From: Methylobacterium sp. WL1
GTDB taxonomy: Bacteria; Pseudomonadota; Alphaproteobacteria; Rhizobiales; Beijerinckiaceae
Assembly (NCBI RefSeq): GCF_008000895.1
Contig: NZ_CP042823.1
Span: 3,885,001-3,949,000, forward strand
Reading direction: 5' to 3'
DNA length: 64,000 bases
The position numbers and the translations under genes were made by a program. Each line of letters begins with the position of its first letter. The stretch's first letter is position 1. The notes below the pieces were generated by a model, which saw only the letters and a program-made list of their open reading frames with translations, ran no database searches and was not told where the DNA came from. Shown piece after piece: positions 9,093 to 18,621 of this stretch.

Positions 9093-9587
9093 ATGCGCCG
9101 CACCCTGTCGAATGCGGGCCGAGCCGGCCTCGTCCTCCTGCTGACGGGTGCCACGGTCGCGGCCGCCCAGCCGGAGCCGCTGCCGATCGTCACCGTGCTG
9201 GTGGACAACGCCAAGGTCATCCGCCTGCCGGAGAAGACCGCGACCGTCATCGTCGGCAACCCGATCATCGCGGAGGTCACGCCGCAGAAGAACGGCGTGC
9301 TCGTGCTCACCGGTAAGAGCTACGGCTCGACCAACCTGATCGCGCTCGACACGGCCGGCGCGATGATCGCCGAGACGATGATCCGGGTCGAGGCATCGCG
9401 GGATGCGACCATCACGGTCCAGCGCGGCATGGATCAGGAATCGCTGTCCTGCACGCCGAAATGCCAGCCGGCGGTCCAGCTCGGCGACGCGGCGAAGTAC
9501 TTCGACACGCAGAGCGGCCAGGCCGACGCCCGCCGTAAGCTCGCGACCGGCGGCGGCGCGGCGGGCCCCCAAGCCGCCGAGCGCTGA
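9093..9587 (+). CDS. Pilus assembly protein N-terminal domain protein (CpaC/RcpA N-domain only)
   Basis: 164 aa exported protein: signal peptide to about residue 25 (TGATVAAAQ), then the T2SS/T3SS pilus N domain (KVIRLPEKTATVIVGNPIIA, VTPQKNGVLVLTGKSYGSTNLI) normally found at the N-terminus of Flp secretins such as CpaC. Here the protein stops before any secretin barrel, ending in a Gly/Ala-rich tail. Likely periplasmic and linked to the divergent flp/cpaA genes, perhaps as an accessory to a secretin encoded elsewhere. Confidence 0.82.
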   Translation: MRRTLSNAGRAGLVLLLTGATVAAAQPEPLPIVTVLVDNAKVIRLPEKTATVIVGNPIIAEVTPQKNGVLVLTGKSYGSTNLIALDTAGAMIAETMIRVEASRDATITVQRGMDQESLSCTPKCQPAVQLGDAAKYFDTQSGQADARRKLATGGGAAGPQAAER

Positions 9588-9702
9588 AGCCGACGGCCCC
9601 CGCGACACCGCGCGAATCCTGGGGCAAGATCCGCCCCCGGCACAGCTCCGACGCGGATCCGGCAGGATCCAGCCCGGCCGCTATCAGGGAGGTTTCTCGC
9701 CG

Positions 9703-10350
9703 ATGCCCGGCATCACGCACAATCCGCCGCCGCCCACCGTCGATCCCGGCCTGCTCGCCCCGTTCCAGGACTTCCCCACGGCGACGATCAGCGACTGCCT
9801 GGACCGGATGGCGGTCCTGCACGGCCTGCGGCCTTTCCACAGACAGGCCCGGCTCCTCGGGAGGGCGTTCACGGTCCGGGTGCGGGCCGGCGACAACCTC
9901 GCGATCCATCAGGCGCTCGAACAGGTCAGTCGCGGAGATGTGATCGTGGTCGATGGCGGCGGCGACACGAGCCGGGCGCTGGTCGGCGAAATCATGAAGG
10001 CGATCGCCGAGAGCCGGGGCGTGGCGGGCTTCGTGATCGACGGCGCAATCCGCGATACCGACGCCTTCGCCGGTTCGGACTTCCCCTGCTACGCACGCGC
10101 CGCCACGCCCCGGGGTCCGTTCAAGATCGGCCCCGGCGCCATCAACGTACCCGTTTCCGTCGGAGGCTGGACGGTGAGCCCGGGGGACGTGGTGGTGGGC
10201 GACGCGGATGGCGTCGTAACCTTCCCGCCCGCGCTCGCGCCGCGCCTGATCGAGGCGGTGCGCGCACACTCTGCCCAAGAGGCCGAGGTGCTCGCGATGA
10301 TCCAGGCCGGCCGATACGACGGCCGATACGCCCGAGAGTCGGGGGGCTGA
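9703..10350 (+). CDS. RraA-like family protein (HMG/CHA aldolase-like)
   Basis: 215 aa of the RraA/4-hydroxy-4-methyl-2-oxoglutarate aldolase superfamily. Visible hallmarks: FPTATISDCLDRM, VVDGGGDTSRALVGEIM and VIDGAIRDTDAF, which carry the Gly-rich substrate loop and the Arg-Asp metal-site pair. Members act either as divalent-metal aldolase/oxaloacetate decarboxylases or as RNase E inhibitors; alphaproteobacterial ones are usually assigned to the enzymatic group. A strong AGGGAGG precedes ATG 9703. No catabolic operon is adjacent, so the substrate is unknown. Confidence 0.85.
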   Translation: MPGITHNPPPPTVDPGLLAPFQDFPTATISDCLDRMAVLHGLRPFHRQARLLGRAFTVRVRAGDNLAIHQALEQVSRGDVIVVDGGGDTSRALVGEIMKAIAESRGVAGFVIDGAIRDTDAFAGSDFPCYARAATPRGPFKIGPGAINVPVSVGGWTVSPGDVVVGDADGVVTFPPALAPRLIEAVRAHSAQEAEVLAMIQAGRYDGRYARESGG

Positions 10351-10424
10351 AAATCTTCCCCGTGGGGGTGCCTTGATCCGCGGCGAAGCCTTGCGGACCG
10401 GATCCCTCCCGTAGACGATGGCCC

Positions 10425-11321
10425 ATGGACTCCGCACCACTAACCTACGCCATCGGCGACATCCACGGACGCGCCGACTTGCTCGACACGCTCTTGGAGC
10501 GGATCGCCGCCCATGCCGGGGACCGTGACCACCGTCTGGTGTTCCTCGGCGACTACATCGACCGCGGGGCCGACAGCGCTGCGGTGCTGCGCACGGTCAG
10601 CCGCCTGAACTGGGCCGAGCCCGAGCGTGTCACCTGTTTGATGGGCAACCACGAGCGCATGCTCCTCGATGCGCTGCTGACGCCCGAGGCAGCCCGGCAC
10701 TGGCTGTATAACGGCGGGGACGCCACCCTCGACTCGTTCGGTGCCCGCGACCCCAGCGGGCTGCCGAGCGATACCCTCGACTGGATCGAAGCCCTGCCGA
10801 CCCTGCACGACGATGAGGTCCGCTGGTACGTCCACGCCGGTCTGCGCCCCGGCACCGCGGCCTCGGATTCGGACGTGCACGACCGCCTGTGGATCCGGGA
10901 GCCGTTCCTCCAGGAGGATCACGACTTCGGCCGGCACGTGGTCCACGGCCACACGCCCCAGCGGGACGGCCACCCGGAGGTGCGCCGGTTCCGGACCAAT
11001 CTCGACACGGCGGCGGTCTATGGCGGCGCTCTCACGGCCGGCGTCTTCTCGGACGCACAGGGACCGGCGCTTGAGTTTCTACAGGTTCAGGCTGGTGGCG
11101 GAAGCGCGCCGCCGAAATGGATACCGGTTCGGCGTGAGCGCGCGCGTCGAGTCGAGGGGGTTGATGTGGTCCCGATCGCATCGCGATCGGGAGCGAATCT
11201 AAGCCCGCCGTGCCGGCACCAGTGCGCCCACAGCTCCCACGAGCCAGCCGCCCATGAGGGCGAAACCGCCGATGGGGGCGGCCATCGGGAACAGGGGGCG
11301 CTGCAGCCAGGTCCGGACTGA
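10425..11321 (+). CDS. Metallophosphatase (PPP-type serine/threonine/bis-nucleoside phosphatase), C-terminal read-through
   Basis: Calcineurin-like phosphatase with all metal-site motifs: GDIHG (11-15), GDYIDRG (42-48), GNHE (74-77) and HGHTPQ. This resembles the bacterial PrpA/ApaH-like group, usually about 215-250 aa. The recognisable domain ends near residue 220 (LEFLQV). The frame then runs on through an intergenic repeat and a hairpin and 123 bp into the 3' end of the convergent DUF423 gene, so the final ~75 residues look like non-genic translation and the natural stop appears lost. Confidence 0.85.
   Translation: MDSAPLTYAIGDIHGRADLLDTLLERIAAHAGDRDHRLVFLGDYIDRGADSAAVLRTVSRLNWAEPERVTCLMGNHERMLLDALLTPEAARHWLYNGGDATLDSFGARDPSGLPSDTLDWIEALPTLHDDEVRWYVHAGLRPGTAASDSDVHDRLWIREPFLQEDHDFGRHVVHGHTPQRDGHPEVRRFRTNLDTAAVYGGALTAGVFSDAQGPALEFLQVQAGGGSAPPKWIPVRRERARRVEGVDVVPIASRSGANLSPPCRHQCAHSSHEPAAHEGETADGGGHREQGALQPGPD
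11112..11156. repeat. Intergenic repeat, copy 1 (GGATACCGGTTCG core)
   Basis: 45-bp stretch resembling 49055-49099: about 36 of 45 positions match by eye, around a shared TGGATACCGGTTCG core and an ending GTCGAG/ATCGAG. Both copies directly follow a coding domain. Similar intergenic elements are common in Methylobacterium; family membership is from recollection and not tested here. Confidence 0.5.
11170..11192. terminator. Hairpin between convergent genes
   Basis: Perfect 10-bp arms TCCCGATCGC/GCGATCGGGA with a 3-nt loop, seven bases beyond the end of the minus-strand DUF423 gene and in the 3' region of the phosphatase. A bidirectional terminator is likely; there is no T-tract on either side. 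Confidence 0.5.
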
Positions 11322-11579
11322 CAGGTCGCCGCAGAACAGGATCAGGCCGAGGACGAGCAGACCCGCCGCGGTGCGGGATAGGCCGGGTCGCATCAGACCT
11401 CCGGCGGCCAAGCCCGTGAGCGCCAGGATCGCCGGGGCGTGGAACAACAGGAACTGGGCCGCAGTCTTGAGCGAATCCGCCCCCGGGATGTGGGCCGCCG
11501 CGGCGCTGAGGGCGACACCGAGCAGGCCGGCGAGGCAGGCCAAGGCCATGAGCCCCCGGTCGATCCTCGAGAGGCTCAC
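11199..11579 (-). CDS. DUF423 family membrane protein
   Basis: 126 aa integral membrane protein of the YgdD/DUF423 family, with four predicted helices (ALACLAGLLGVALSAAAAH; LLFHAPAILALTGLAAGGL; AAGLLVLGLILFCGDLSV; PIGGFALMGGWLVGAVGAL) and the family pattern H-A-near-F/D. Its ATG overlaps the engB stop by four bases, making it the last gene of the rpmH-rnpA-yidC-engB unit. Function unknown. Confidence 0.85.
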   Translation of the reverse strand: MSLSRIDRGLMALACLAGLLGVALSAAAAHIPGADSLKTAAQFLLFHAPAILALTGLAAGGLMRPGLSRTAAGLLVLGLILFCGDLSVRTWLQRPLFPMAAPIGGFALMGGWLVGAVGALVPARRA

Positions 11580-12229
11580 GCGCCGCGCTCGATCAGCAGC
11601 TTGGCGACGGCTGCGCGCAGCTCGGGTATGCCGCGGTCGTCGCGGCTGGAGGTGAGGATCACCTGCGGGAAGGCGGCCGGTCGCTTGGCGAGCCCCGCCT
11701 GGATGCCGGCGATGCGGCTCTCGATCTCGCCCTTCTTCAGCGAATCGCCCTTGGTGAGCACGACCTGGTAGCTCACGGCGGCCTTGTCGAGACCGTCGAG
11801 CACGTCGGTGTCGATCGACTTGAAGCCATGGCGGGCGTCGATCAGCATGAACACCCGGGCGAGATTGGCGCGGCCCTTGAGGTAGGAATGGATCAGCTTG
11901 GTCCAGGCTTCGACCTTGGCCTTCTCCACCGCCGCGTAGCCGTAGCCCGGCATGTCCACGAGGGACATGCGGTCTCCGATCCGGAAGAAGTTGAGCTGCT
12001 GGGTCCGCCCCGGCGTGTGCGACGTGCGCGCCAGGGTGTTACGGCCGGTCAGCGCATTGATCAGGCTCGACTTGCCGACGTTCGAGCGCCCTGCGAACGC
12101 GATCTCGACGCCCTCCATGGGCGGGATGCGCTCGAGCACCTGGGCGGCCGCGTAGAAGTCGGCGGCCCCGGCGAACAGCAGGCGACCGGCCTCCAGGAGG
12201 TCGGCCGCATCGTCGTTGGTCTCGGTCAC
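11576..12229 (-). CDS. engB: Ribosome biogenesis GTP-binding protein YsxC/EngB
   Basis: TrmE-Era-EngA-YihA class GTPase needed for late large-subunit assembly. G1 loop GRSNVGKSS at residues 47-55, G2 TPGRTQ, G3 DMPGYG, G4 TKGD, G5 SSRD. 217 aa, normal for the family. Directly downstream of yidC (82-bp gap), the usual alphaproteobacterial order. Confidence 0.96.
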   Translation of the reverse strand: MTETNDDAADLLEAGRLLFAGAADFYAAAQVLERIPPMEGVEIAFAGRSNVGKSSLINALTGRNTLARTSHTPGRTQQLNFFRIGDRMSLVDMPGYGYAAVEKAKVEAWTKLIHSYLKGRANLARVFMLIDARHGFKSIDTDVLDGLDKAAVSYQVVLTKGDSLKKGEIESRIAGIQAGLAKRPAAFPQVILTSSRDDRGIPELRAAVAKLLIERGA

Positions 12230-12311
12230 GGCTTTCCTTGTCGGCCCAGAGCGGCATCCCGGACGGCGGCGGGCGCCCTCCGGGATGCGGTGTCGGCGAA
12301 GACCGCGGGCG

Positions 12312-14171
12312 TCAGCCCTTCGTGGTCGCCGCCGCCTTGGTTCCGCCGCGCCGGAACGTGGTCCGCAGGTTGTCCCACAGCTCCACCTTCACGCCGTTGC
12401 GACGCATGATGACGTATTGCTGGATCACCGACAGGGTGTTGTTCCAAGCCCAGTAGATCACGAGGCCGGCGGGGAACGACCCCAGCATGAAGGTGAACAC
12501 GATCGGCATGAAGGTGAAGATCTGCGCCTGGACCGGGTCCGGCGGCGCGGGGTTCATCTTCATCTGAACGAACATCGTCACGCCCATGATCAGCGGCCAG
12601 ACGCCGAGATGGACGAAGTCCGGTGCCGGGAAGGGCAGCAGGCCGAACAGGTTGACGATGCTCGTCGGATCCGGCGCCGCGAGATCGTGGACCCACCCGA
12701 AGAACGGAGCGTGGCGCATCTCGATGGTGATGAACAGCACCTTGTAGAGCGCGAAGAAGACCGGGATCTGGATCAGCACCGGCCAGCAGCCCGCGACCGG
12801 ATTGATCTTCTCCTTCTTGTACAGCTCCATCGTGGCTTGCTGCTGCTTCATGCGGTCGTCTTTGTACCGCTCCCGGATGGCGACCATCTCGGGCTGCACG
12901 GCCTTCATCTTGGCCATGGACACGTAGGAGCGGTTGGCGATCGGCAGGAACAGCAGCTTCAGGCAGAAGGTGACCACCAGGATCGAGACGCCGAAATTAC
13001 CGAAGAGATGGAAGAAGAAATCCAACGCCCGGAACATCGGCTTGGTGATGAAGAAGAACCAGCCCCAATCGATCATCAGATCGAAGTGCTTGATGCCGAG
13101 ATCCTTCTCGTAGTTGTTGATCAGGTTGACTTCCTTAGCGCCGGCGAACAGGCGCTGGGTCGTCGTCGCCGAGGCACCCGCGTCCAGGTTCACGGCGTCA
13201 CCGCGGACGCTGGCTTGGTAGACGTTGGTTGCGCCGTCGGTCCGGTCGGTGAAGGCGCCGGTGTAGGGCACGTCCTGGTCGGCCGGCATCACGGCGGCGG
13301 CCCAGTACTTGTCGGTGATGCCGACGAAGCCACCGGTCACGCCGTTCCAGGCGCGGCCCTTGGTGTTGGCGCCGCCATAGGCGCCTTCCTTGGCGAGCTT
13401 GTCGTAGGTGAATTCCTGCAGGCCGTCGTTGCCGAGATAGCCGATCATGCCCTCGTGCAGGACGTAGTAGCCCTGGGTGTGCGGCTTACCCCAGCGGGAG
13501 ACCAGGCTGTACGGATAGAGCGTCACCGCGCCCGAGCCCTTGTTCTCGATCTCCTCGCGGACCGTGAACATGTACTTGTCGTCGACCGCGATGATGCGCT
13601 TGAAGACGAGGCCGGCGCCGTTATCCCAGGTCAGGGTCACGGGCATGCCGGGCGACAGCGTCTTGCCATCGCTGGACCAGACCGTCTCGCTGCCGGGTAG
13701 CGGCCCGGCATTGGCGCCGACCCAGCCGAACTCGGCGTAGTACGGCGCCTCGCTGCCGGCCGGGGAGAACAGCACGATCTCCGGGCTCTTCGGGTCCACG
13801 GTCTCGTGGTAGTTCTTCAGCGACACGTCGTCGACGCGGCCGCCCTTGAGCGCGATCGAGCCGCTGAGCGCCGGGGTCTCGATCCGGATGCGCGGCGAGC
13901 GGGCGAGCGCCGCCTCGCGCGAGACGGCGCCGGCCTGCCCGGGAACCGTGCCGGGCACGGGCGCGGCGGGCCCGCCCTCCTTGGGCGAAGGCGACGGCAC
14001 ACCGTCCGGGGTCACGCCCGGCGGCTGCTGTTGCTGTTGGGCGGCCTTGTTCTGCGCCTCGATCAGCCGCTGCTGTTCCACCCGCGGGCCGGCCACGAAG
14101 TACTGCCATCCGAGCAGCACCAGCAGCGACAGGCCGATGGCCACGAACATGTTCGTCTTGTCATTGCCCAT
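12312..14171 (-). CDS. yidC: Membrane protein insertase YidC
   Basis: Inner-membrane insertase/chaperone acting alone or with SecYEG. N-terminal anchor helix [20 protein letters not shown], a Gln/Pro-rich linker, the large periplasmic beta domain, then the C-terminal five-helix core ([20 protein letters not shown] through [15 protein letters not shown]). About 619 aa from ATG 14171 (MGNDKTN), typical of Gram-negative YidC. The start overlaps the rnpA stop by 11 bp, consistent with translational coupling. Confidence 0.97.
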   Translation of the reverse strand: MGNDKTNMFVAIGLSLLVLLGWQYFVAGPRVEQQRLIEAQNKAAQQQQQPPGVTPDGVPSPSPKEGGPAAPVPGTVPGQAGAVSREAALARSPRIRIETPALSGSIALKGGRVDDVSLKNYHETVDPKSPEIVLFSPAGSEAPYYAEFGWVGANAGPLPGSETVWSSDGKTLSPGMPVTLTWDNGAGLVFKRIIAVDDKYMFTVREEIENKGSGAVTLYPYSLVSRWGKPHTQGYYVLHEGMIGYLGNDGLQEFTYDKLAKEGAYGGANTKGRAWNGVTGGFVGITDKYWAAAVMPADQDVPYTGAFTDRTDGATNVYQASVRGDAVNLDAGASATTTQRLFAGAKEVNLINNYEKDLGIKHFDLMIDWGWFFFITKPMFRALDFFFHLFGNFGVSILVVTFCLKLLFLPIANRSYVSMAKMKAVQPEMVAIRERYKDDRMKQQQATMELYKKEKINPVAGCWPVLIQIPVFFALYKVLFITIEMRHAPFFGWVHDLAAPDPTSIVNLFGLLPFPAPDFVHLGVWPLIMGVTMFVQMKMNPAPPDPVQAQIFTFMPIVFTFMLGSFPAGLVIYWAWNNTLSVIQQYVIMRRNGVKVELWDNLRTTFRRGGTKAAATTKG

Positions 14172-14769
14172 CGGGGACACCGCCGCACGTGTTCGGAGTG
14201 GCAACAGGAGCGGCACCGGCCCGTTCGAGCCTGCGCGCATCCGCGATTCGGAGACCTCTGGCGCGGTCCTGCGACGGATCGATGTCGGGTTCGCGGGACG
14301 CAGCAGGCTGCGCGGGCACCCGGCCCGCATCGCGCTGGAGAGGTGTGGTCTTGGCCGGCCGGCCGCCAGGCTTGCCGGACCGGTCGCCGCGGGAACTGCC
14401 GGGGGGCCTCGGCGCGGCCGGGCGCGTCACCGTCGGAATGGCGCTACGCAGGTCCTCTGCCAGCGCCTCGAAGGGCGCAGTCAGGGCCGGGCGGCGGGCG
14501 ATCAGCACGATGTCGGCCGGCAGCCCGGCCAGATCGCCCGGAAGACCGGAGGCGACCAGGTTCACTGCCGCCCGCAGGCGCCGGCGAATACGGTTGCGTT
14601 CGACAGCATGGCCGACGCGCTTGGTGATGGTGAACCCGAGCCGGAGGCCATCCGCCGCTTGCGGATCGCGCAGACGCCCCTGGGCGGTCATGCGATCGGT
14701 GTGGAAGCGGCGGCCCTCGGCTGTCGCCAGGAAATCAGGCCGCTTCTTCAGCCGCGCGATCGTCGCCAT
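14161..14769 (-). CDS. rnpA: Ribonuclease P protein component, with long C-terminal extension
   Basis: Protein subunit of RNase P, binding the 5' leader during tRNA maturation. The family core is clear: [10 protein letters not shown] at the start and the RNA-binding [19 protein letters not shown] motif. Start set at ATG 14769 (MATIARL). At about 202 aa it is far longer than the usual 110-130; the last ~80 residues are Pro/Arg/Gly-rich and look disordered, ending inside the yidC start. Co-transcribed with rpmH and yidC. Confidence 0.94.
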   Translation of the reverse strand: MATIARLKKRPDFLATAEGRRFHTDRMTAQGRLRDPQAADGLRLGFTITKRVGHAVERNRIRRRLRAAVNLVASGLPGDLAGLPADIVLIARRPALTAPFEALAEDLRSAIPTVTRPAAPRPPGSSRGDRSGKPGGRPAKTTPLQRDAGRVPAQPAASREPDIDPSQDRARGLRIADARRLERAGAAPVATPNTCGGVPDGQ

Positions 14770-14799
14770 CGATGGTTCGATCCCGACCGATCTCATAGT

Positions 14800-14855
14800 G
14801 TGTGCCGCATGATGTGTTCGGAAAACCGGATTCCATGTTTCCGCATCATGCACAC
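14800..14855. repeat. Palindromic intergenic element between rpmH and rnpA
   Basis: Imperfect palindrome with outer arms GTGTG/CACAC and inner arms GCATGATG/CATCATGC around a TTCGGAAAACCGGATTCCA centre. This is the pattern of a palindromic element common in Rhizobiales intergenic DNA (recalled, not searched). It sits in the transcribed spacer upstream of rnpA and could fold in the mRNA. Confidence 0.6.
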
Positions 14856-14908
14856 GCCTCACGGCGCGGCTGCCGCAGCAGGACCGCGCCGGCGAGGGTC
14901 CGACCGGC

Positions 14909-15043
14909 TCAGGCCGACAGGCGCTTGCGGCCGTGAGCGCGGCGACGCGCGATCACCTTGCGACCGCCCGCAGTGGCCATACGCGCACGGAAACCGTGAC
15001 GACGCTTACGGACGAGCTTGCTCGGCTGGTAGGTTCTCTTCAT
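14909..15043 (-). CDS. rpmH: 50S ribosomal protein L34
   Basis: 44-residue protein: starts [18 protein letters not shown], then [20 protein letters not shown] and ends KRLSA. Matches L34 in length and sequence throughout. It initiates at ATG 15043 and ends with TGA at 14909-14911. First gene of the rpmH-rnpA-yidC-engB unit, with a good sigma-70 promoter 127-155 bp upstream. Confidence 0.98.
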   Translation of the reverse strand: MKRTYQPSKLVRKRRHGFRARMATAGGRKVIARRRAHGRKRLSA

Positions 15044-15169
15044 GGTTCAGAGCCTTCAAAGGTCGAGGCGCGCTCGTGGGCGGCAATTGCCGCACCCGAC
15101 CTTCACGCGTCCTGGTTGTCTGCAAACACGAAGGGCGCCCAGGCGGGGCGCCACGTCGCGAGTGGCGGG

Positions 15170-15198
15170 CTTATGGCGGATGGGTCCCGCGAAGTCAA
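15170..15198 (-). promoter_or_regulatory. Sigma-70-type promoter for rpmH operon
   Basis: On the minus strand, TTGACT (15198-15193), 17-bp spacer, CATAAG (15175-15170). The -35 box is nearly perfect, spacing is ideal, and it points at rpmH 127 bp downstream. Predicted from sequence only. Confidence 0.6.
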
Positions 15199-15223
15199 CG
15201 TTTCGTGGACCTCTTCCTGGGCT

Positions 15224-15769
15224 TCAATGACCCTCGAACTGCATCAAAGCACGGACTTCGACGCCCATGTCGCGCAGGCGCTGCGCCCCGCCGATCTCCG
15301 GCAGGTCGATGACGAAGCAGGCAGCCACGATCTCGGCGCCGATCTTCTGCAGCAGGTTCACCGCCGCGGTGGCGGTACCGCCGGTGGCGATCAAGTCATC
15401 GACCAGCAGCACCTTGTCGCCGGGCTTCACCGCATCGACGTGGATCTCGATCTCGTCGGTGCCGTACTCGAGGGCGTAGGCCATCGAGACGGTCTTGTGG
15501 GGCAGCTTGCCCTTCTTTCGGATCGGCACGAAGCCGCAGGACAGCTGGTGCGCGATGGCGCCGCCCAGGATGAATCCCCGGGCCTCGATGCCGGCCACCT
15601 GGTCGATTCGCCCGCCCGCGTAGGGATGGACCAGCGCATCCACCGCACGCCGGAACGCCCGCGGGTCGCTGAGCAGCGTGGTGATGTCGCGGAAGATGAT
15701 GCCGGGCTTCGGGTAGTCGGGAATCGAGCGGATCGATTCCTTCAGCGCGACGTGGCGGCGGGCTTCCAT
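15224..15769 (-). CDS. apt: Adenine phosphoribosyltransferase
   Basis: Purine salvage: adenine + PRPP gives AMP. 181 aa, with the PRPP-binding motif [14 protein letters not shown] and N-terminal [15 protein letters not shown], both diagnostic of Apt. ATG 15769. The gene ends 25 bp from the rpmH promoter -35 box and is transcribed in the same direction. Confidence 0.96.
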   Translation of the reverse strand: MEARRHVALKESIRSIPDYPKPGIIFRDITTLLSDPRAFRRAVDALVHPYAGGRIDQVAGIEARGFILGGAIAHQLSCGFVPIRKKGKLPHKTVSMAYALEYGTDEIEIHVDAVKPGDKVLLVDDLIATGGTATAAVNLLQKIGAEIVAACFVIDLPEIGGAQRLRDMGVEVRALMQFEGH

Positions 15770-15851
15770 GGGTTCGGGCCTTCCGTGGGGGACGGCGGGC
15801 TTAAAGCAGAAGGCCCGGCCCCTGACCAGTTTGATGGCGTCTGCCGGAGGA

Positions 15852-16649
15852 TCAGGCCGCCTGCACCTTCTTGAGGAGGGCGAGCAATTCGCGATGCAGC
15901 ACCTCGTTGCCGCAGGCCACCGAGCGGGCCGCCAGGGGCTCGGCCGCGCCGTCCGCCGAGGTCACGTAGCCGCCGGCCTCGCGCACCAGGATCACGCCCG
16001 CGGCGAAATCGTAGGTCTGGAGGTCGCGCTCCCAGTAGCCGTCGAGGCGACCGCAGGCGACGTAGGCCAGATCCAGGGCCGCCGATCCCATCCGCCGGGT
16101 TCCGCCGGCCACCGCCATCACGGCGCCGAGCTCGCGCAGCAGGCGCGGGTGGCTGCCGCGGCCGAGATAGGGCGTGCCATAGCCGACCAGCGCATCGGCC
16201 ATGTCCTGCCGGCCGGAGACGCGCAGGCGCCGGTTGTTGAGGTAGGCGCCCTTGCCGCGCTCAGCGACGAACAGCTCGTCCTTGATGGGGTCGAAGATCA
16301 CGCCGGCCACGATCTGGCCCTCCCGCTCGAGCCCGACCGAGATCGCGAAATGCGGCACGCCGTGCAGGAAGTTCGAGGTGCCGTCGAGGGGGTCGACGTG
16401 CCAGGTGTGGCTCTTGTCGGTGCCCTCGATGATGCCGTTCTCCTCCAGCACCAGGCTGTAACCCGGCCGGGCCTTGATGAGGGCGTCCCGCAGGGTCTCC
16501 TCGGCCTTCCGGTCCGCGGCGGACACGAAGTCGCCCGGGCCCTTTCGCGAGACCTGGAGGTTTTCGACCTCGCCGAAATCGCGGCGCAGGCCGCGCGCAG
16601 CCTTGCGCACGGCGTCGACCATCACGGTCATGAGCGGAGAGGAGATCAT
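15852..16649 (-). CDS. suhB: Inositol monophosphatase family protein
   Basis: Li+-sensitive phosphatase superfamily. Metal-binding motifs: EENG (acidic site), [12 protein letters not shown] and, near the C-terminus, [22 protein letters not shown]. About 265 aa, usual for SuhB-type enzymes. Substrate may be inositol-1-phosphate or another sugar phosphate; the symbol reflects family assignment. ATG 16649; a second in-frame ATG follows at 16631. The 358-bp stretch upstream (16650-17007) holds a hairpin but no gene I recognise. Confidence 0.88.
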   Translation of the reverse strand: MISSPLMTVMVDAVRKAARGLRRDFGEVENLQVSRKGPGDFVSAADRKAEETLRDALIKARPGYSLVLEENGIIEGTDKSHTWHVDPLDGTSNFLHGVPHFAISVGLEREGQIVAGVIFDPIKDELFVAERGKGAYLNNRRLRVSGRQDMADALVGYGTPYLGRGSHPRLLRELGAVMAVAGGTRRMGSAALDLAYVACGRLDGYWERDLQTYDFAAGVILVREAGGYVTSADGAAEPLAARSVACGNEVLHRELLALLKKVQAA

Positions 16650-16871
16650 TTTTTCGCGACTTTTCGGGGATGGATGCTGGCGCCGTGGTTACAGGCCGGC
16701 GCCGGAAAAGACGAGCCTGCCGAGGATGGGCGAGGTGGGCCGTTTGTGGTGAGGGCTTCCCGCCCAAGCCGATCGACTCTGGCAGGCACCGTCCTCCTCC
16801 CTGAAGCGGGGACTTGCCGGCATCAACATCAAGGTCCGCAGCCAGCGCTCGAGGCGCCACGCATTTCCGCT

Positions 16872-16894
16872 CCCTGAGCGCGGAGCGGTCAGGG
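16872..16894. terminator. Hairpin in the 358-bp hemA-suhB gap
   Basis: Arms CCCTGAGCGC and GCGGTCAGGG (one mismatch) with a 3-nt loop, about 115 bp beyond the hemA stop. Could terminate hemA transcription or be a REP-like unit. The remainder of 16650-17007 shows no supported feature. Confidence 0.35.
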
Positions 16895-17007
16895 GTGCGG
16901 GTGAGGACAGCGTGTTTCGTCGTCCACCTGCCGATGGGTGAACGTTTTAGCCTCTGCGGGGCAGGGAGAGCCGCGTGGGTCCGGCTGCAAGCTCTGACCG
17001 CAAAACC

Positions 17008-18303
17008 CTATTCCGCCGCCTCGACGAACACCGTCCCGGCCCGCGGAAGGTCCAGGGTCTCCCAGGTCTCGGCGAGGGCCGCGGCGAGACGGGCGATGTG
17101 GGTCGCGTCGTGGAACGGCGACGGAGTGATGCGCAGGCGCTCGGTGCCGCGCGGGACCGTCGGATAGTTGATCGGCTGGATGTAGATGGCATGCCGCTCC
17201 AGCAGGTGGTCGGCCGCGGCCTTGCACAGCTCGGCGTCGCCGACCATCACGGGCACGATGTGGGTCTCGGTCTCCAGAACCGGCAGGCCGGCCTCGGTGA
17301 GCGCCGCCTTCGTGGCGGCGGCCTGGGCCTGATGCGCCTCGCGCTCGACGTTCGAGCGCTTGAGGTAGCGCACCGAGGCTCGGGCGGCGGCGGCCACCGC
17401 CGGCGGCAACGCGGTGGTGAAGATGAAGCCCGGGGCGAAGCTGCGTACCGCATCGCAGATCGCGGCCGAGGCGGTGATGTAGCCGCCGACGCAGCCGAAC
17501 CCCTTGGCGAGCGTCCCCTCGATCACATCGACCCGGTGCATGACGCCGTCACGCTCGGCGATACCGCCGCCGCGGGGTCCGTAGAGGCCGACCGCGTGGA
17601 CCTCGTCCAGGTAGGTCATGGCGCCGTAGGTGTCGGCGAGGTCGCAGATCCGGCCGATCGGCGCGATGTCGCCGTCCATCGAGTAGACCGACTCGAACAC
17701 GATCAGCTTCGGCCGGTCGCCGGCGGCGCGGAGCAGCTCTTCCAGGTGCTGGAGGTCGTTGTGGCGAAAAATCTTCTTGTCGCAGCCGGAATGGCGGACG
17801 CCCTCGATCATCGAGTTGTGGTTGAAGGCATCGGACAGGATCAGGCAGTTCGGGATCAGCTTGGCGATCGTCGAGATACCCGACTGATTCGATACGTAGC
17901 CCGAGGTGAAGACCAGACCCGCCTCCTTCCCGTGCAGGTCCGCGAGTTCCCGCTCCAGATCGACCAGCGGCGAGTTGTTGCCGGCAATGTTGCGCGTGCC
18001 GCCCGCCCCGACGCCGCAGCGCGCGGCCGTTTCGGTCATCGCCGAAACCACTTCCTTGTGCTGGCCCATGCCGAGGTAATCGTTGGAACACCACACGGTG
18101 ATCTCGGCGGTCTTGCCATCCTGCTTCCGCCACTTGGCGGTGGGGAAGCGTCCGGAGATGCGCTCGATGTCGGCGAAGACGCGGTAGCGACGCTCGCCGT
18201 GGAGCTGGTCGAGGGCGCCACGAAAGTACCGCTCGTAGCCAGAGCCGGCGCGCGTCGAACCCGCTTGGGCGAGCATCGTGCTGGGCATCCGGGTGACGGT
18301 CAT
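17008..18303 (-). CDS. hemA: 5-aminolevulinate synthase
   Basis: PLP enzyme condensing glycine and succinyl-CoA, the C4 route to heme, cobalamin and bacteriochlorophyll used by alphaproteobacteria. Signature blocks: [46 protein letters not shown], and the PLP lysine Lys267 in [13 protein letters not shown]. 431 aa from ATG 18303, which has AAGGA upstream; longer in-frame starts are unsupported. Presence of ALAS, rather than only the C5 pathway, supports the alphaproteobacterial assignment. The 318-bp gap 18304-18621 holds no feature I can support. Confidence 0.96.
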   Translation of the reverse strand: MTVTRMPSTMLAQAGSTRAGSGYERYFRGALDQLHGERRYRVFADIERISGRFPTAKWRKQDGKTAEITVWCSNDYLGMGQHKEVVSAMTETAARCGVGAGGTRNIAGNNSPLVDLERELADLHGKEAGLVFTSGYVSNQSGISTIAKLIPNCLILSDAFNHNSMIEGVRHSGCDKKIFRHNDLQHLEELLRAAGDRPKLIVFESVYSMDGDIAPIGRICDLADTYGAMTYLDEVHAVGLYGPRGGGIAERDGVMHRVDVIEGTLAKGFGCVGGYITASAAICDAVRSFAPGFIFTTALPPAVAAAARASVRYLKRSNVEREAHQAQAAATKAALTEAGLPVLETETHIVPVMVGDAELCKAAADHLLERHAIYIQPINYPTVPRGTERLRITPSPFHDATHIARLAAALAETWETLDLPRAGTVFVEAAE

Positions 18304-18621
18304 CGAGCGTCCTTCGCGTGTGCGGCCGTGCGGTCGGTGCCGGTTCGGCAACCTGATCCCGCGATCAACGTACGGCCTCGGTCCAGTCCTTCGCGTGAGG
18401 GCCGCAAGATACGCGCGGATCTGGAACTGGTTCAAGGTAAGGTTCCGGCATCGCTGCCCTGCAGCCGTTGAGAGGCGGGGACGAACTCGCTAACCTCACG
18501 GGCGGCTACGGAAGCCCGAACACGCTGTCAGATCCTTGAGTACCGCCATGGCGTCACGCCGAACTGCCTGCCCCGGCGCGGGATCGCGCGGCTCAAGCCT
18601 GCGGCGACGAAGGGTCGCGCG

